This document shows, piece by piece, positions 63,333 through 64,000 of a stretch of 64,000 nucleotides of DNA. Location of the stretch: the NCBI GenBank assembly GCA_050916095.1, contig CP050901.1, positions 2,356,001 to 2,420,000 on the forward strand, written 5' to 3'. A program made the translations under genes and the position numbers. Position 1 is the stretch's first letter. Each line of letters opens with the position of its first letter. The notes under the pieces were generated by a model. The model saw only the letters and a program-made list of their open reading frames with translations. It searched no databases and had not been told where the DNA came from. This stretch comes from JANPCX01 sp050916095 (GTDB lineage Bacteria > Pseudomonadota > Gammaproteobacteria > Burkholderiales > Burkholderiaceae_C).

Positions 63333-64000
63333 ATGCAAAAAAACAGCGCCGCCACGAATGCCCCAGGTTTGTCGATGACACAGGTGCTGCTTTGCGGAGC
63401 GGCCATCGTGACCCTGTCCATGGGCATACGACACGGTTTTGGCTTGTGGCTACAACCGATCACCATGGAACGCGGTTGGACACGCGAAACCTTTGCATTT
63501 GCCCTGGCGGTACAAAACCTGGCTTGGGGTGTGGCCGGGCCCGTCGCCGGCATGTTGGCCGATCGTTTCGGTGCGTTCCGTGTACTGATCGGCGGCGCTG
63601 TCTTGTACGCCCTGGGTTTGGTGTGCATGGCATTGGCCACCTCGGGCCTGGCCTTCACCGGCAGTGCGGGGCTCATGATTGGCATGGCGCAGTCGGGCAC
63701 CACCTATGCCGTGATTTACGGTGTGATCGGTCGCAACGTCGCGCCTGAGAAACGCAGCTGGGCCATGGGCGTCGCGGCCGCGGCCGGGTCTTTCGGACAG
63801 TTTCTGATGGTGCCGGTGGAAAACTGGCTCATCAGCGACTTCGGTTGGCAAAATGCATTGATCCTGTTGGGTTGTCTGGCCTTGGCCATCATCCCACTGG
63901 CCTGGGGACTTCGCGAGCCCGCCAAAGCCGCCGCCACGGGCTTTCAGCAAAGCATTTCCCAAGCACTGCGTGAGGCCTTCAGCTACCCCAGCTTCCAACT
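63333..64000 (+). CDS. MFS transporter (partial, runs off the right edge)
   Basis: 222 codons without a stop from ATG 63333. Several hydrophobic segments and a cytoplasmic-loop motif GMLADRFGAFRVLIGG are visible. FGLWLQPITMERGWTRETFAFALAVQN resembles monocarboxylate / oxalate-formate-type MFS carriers. Divergent from parE with 58 nt between. Substrate unknown. Confidence 0.85.
   Translation, partial: MQKNSAATNAPGLSMTQVLLCGAAIVTLSMGIRHGFGLWLQPITMERGWTRETFAFALAVQNLAWGVAGPVAGMLADRFGAFRVLIGGAVLYALGLVCMALATSGLAFTGSAGLMIGMAQSGTTYAVIYGVIGRNVAPEKRSWAMGVAAAAGSFGQFLMVPVENWLISDFGWQNALILLGCLALAIIPLAWGLREPAKAAATGFQQSISQALREAFSYPSFQ

Noticed and set aside
1..64000. CRISPR arrays, tRNA or rRNA genes
   Set aside because: The only tandem repeats seen are IS66 copies, REP units and the 13-kb duplication. 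I saw no short regularly spaced repeats and no cloverleaf or rRNA signature, though a scan with a dedicated program was not possible.

Overview
The window looks like a chromosome segment of a betaproteobacterium, most likely Burkholderiales/Comamonadaceae. The evidence is high GC, the core-gene set and order (guaA, guaB with a divergent DUF4124 gene, rnfH-ratA/smpB, rimO, parC/parE), and the typical 'TTCGACAGGCTCAG'-type REP palindromes. I cannot name the genus from sequence alone.

Layout. (1) 1-5000: left part visible of a genomic island, with a DNA phosphorothioation operon dndB-dndC-dndD on the minus strand (dndC frameshifted by one base, dndD running off the edge) and a divergent gene for a CoiA-like putative nuclease. 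(2) 5155-36623: an IS66 jungle. Eight near-identical copies of one 2.6-kb IS66-family element make up two thirds of the segment. Between them lie pieces of an integrative conjugative element (radC, a parB-like gene, small ORFs) and a fragment of a fecR/TonB-receptor locus. The stretch from IS66 copy 2 to copy 8 is a tandem duplication with a 13,038-bp period. The central IS66 copy (copy 5) carries the left flank of copy 8 and the right flank plus a diagnostic 1-nt marker of copy 2, so the duplication is explained by unequal recombination between IS66 copies. (3) 36640-40902: the distal end of a trb-type conjugation operon (trbG, trbI, DUF2274), an AlpA-like regulator and a P4-type tyrosine integrase. 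The island ends at the 3' end of guaA. Upstream mating-pore genes, traG and relaxase functions are not seen, so the element here looks decayed. (4) 41198-64000: core chromosome. guaB-MFS-guaA form a minus-strand cluster. A group II intron sits in the guaB 5' leader, immediately downstream of a TATAAT box. An IS4-family element interrupts the terminator shared by the DUF4124 gene and rnfH. The rest is ratA, smpB, a cystathionine beta-lyase-like gene, rimO, a TetR regulator, an SDR, a patatin-like lipoprotein, a small MITE-like element, parC, a GNAT gene, parE and the start of an MFS transporter.

How parts relate. The island's integrase lies at the guaA-proximal end, as expected for a guaA-targeting island. 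The dnd genes are its probable cargo. IS66 insertions, each with an 8-bp target duplication where intact, were followed by IS66 x IS66 recombination. This removed the middle of the conjugation module, trapped a foreign fecR fragment and duplicated 13 kb. Several 1-nt homopolymer differences between the two duplicate arms, and the 1-nt lesion in dndC, have the look of residual long-read errors. The frameshift calls should be read with that in mind.
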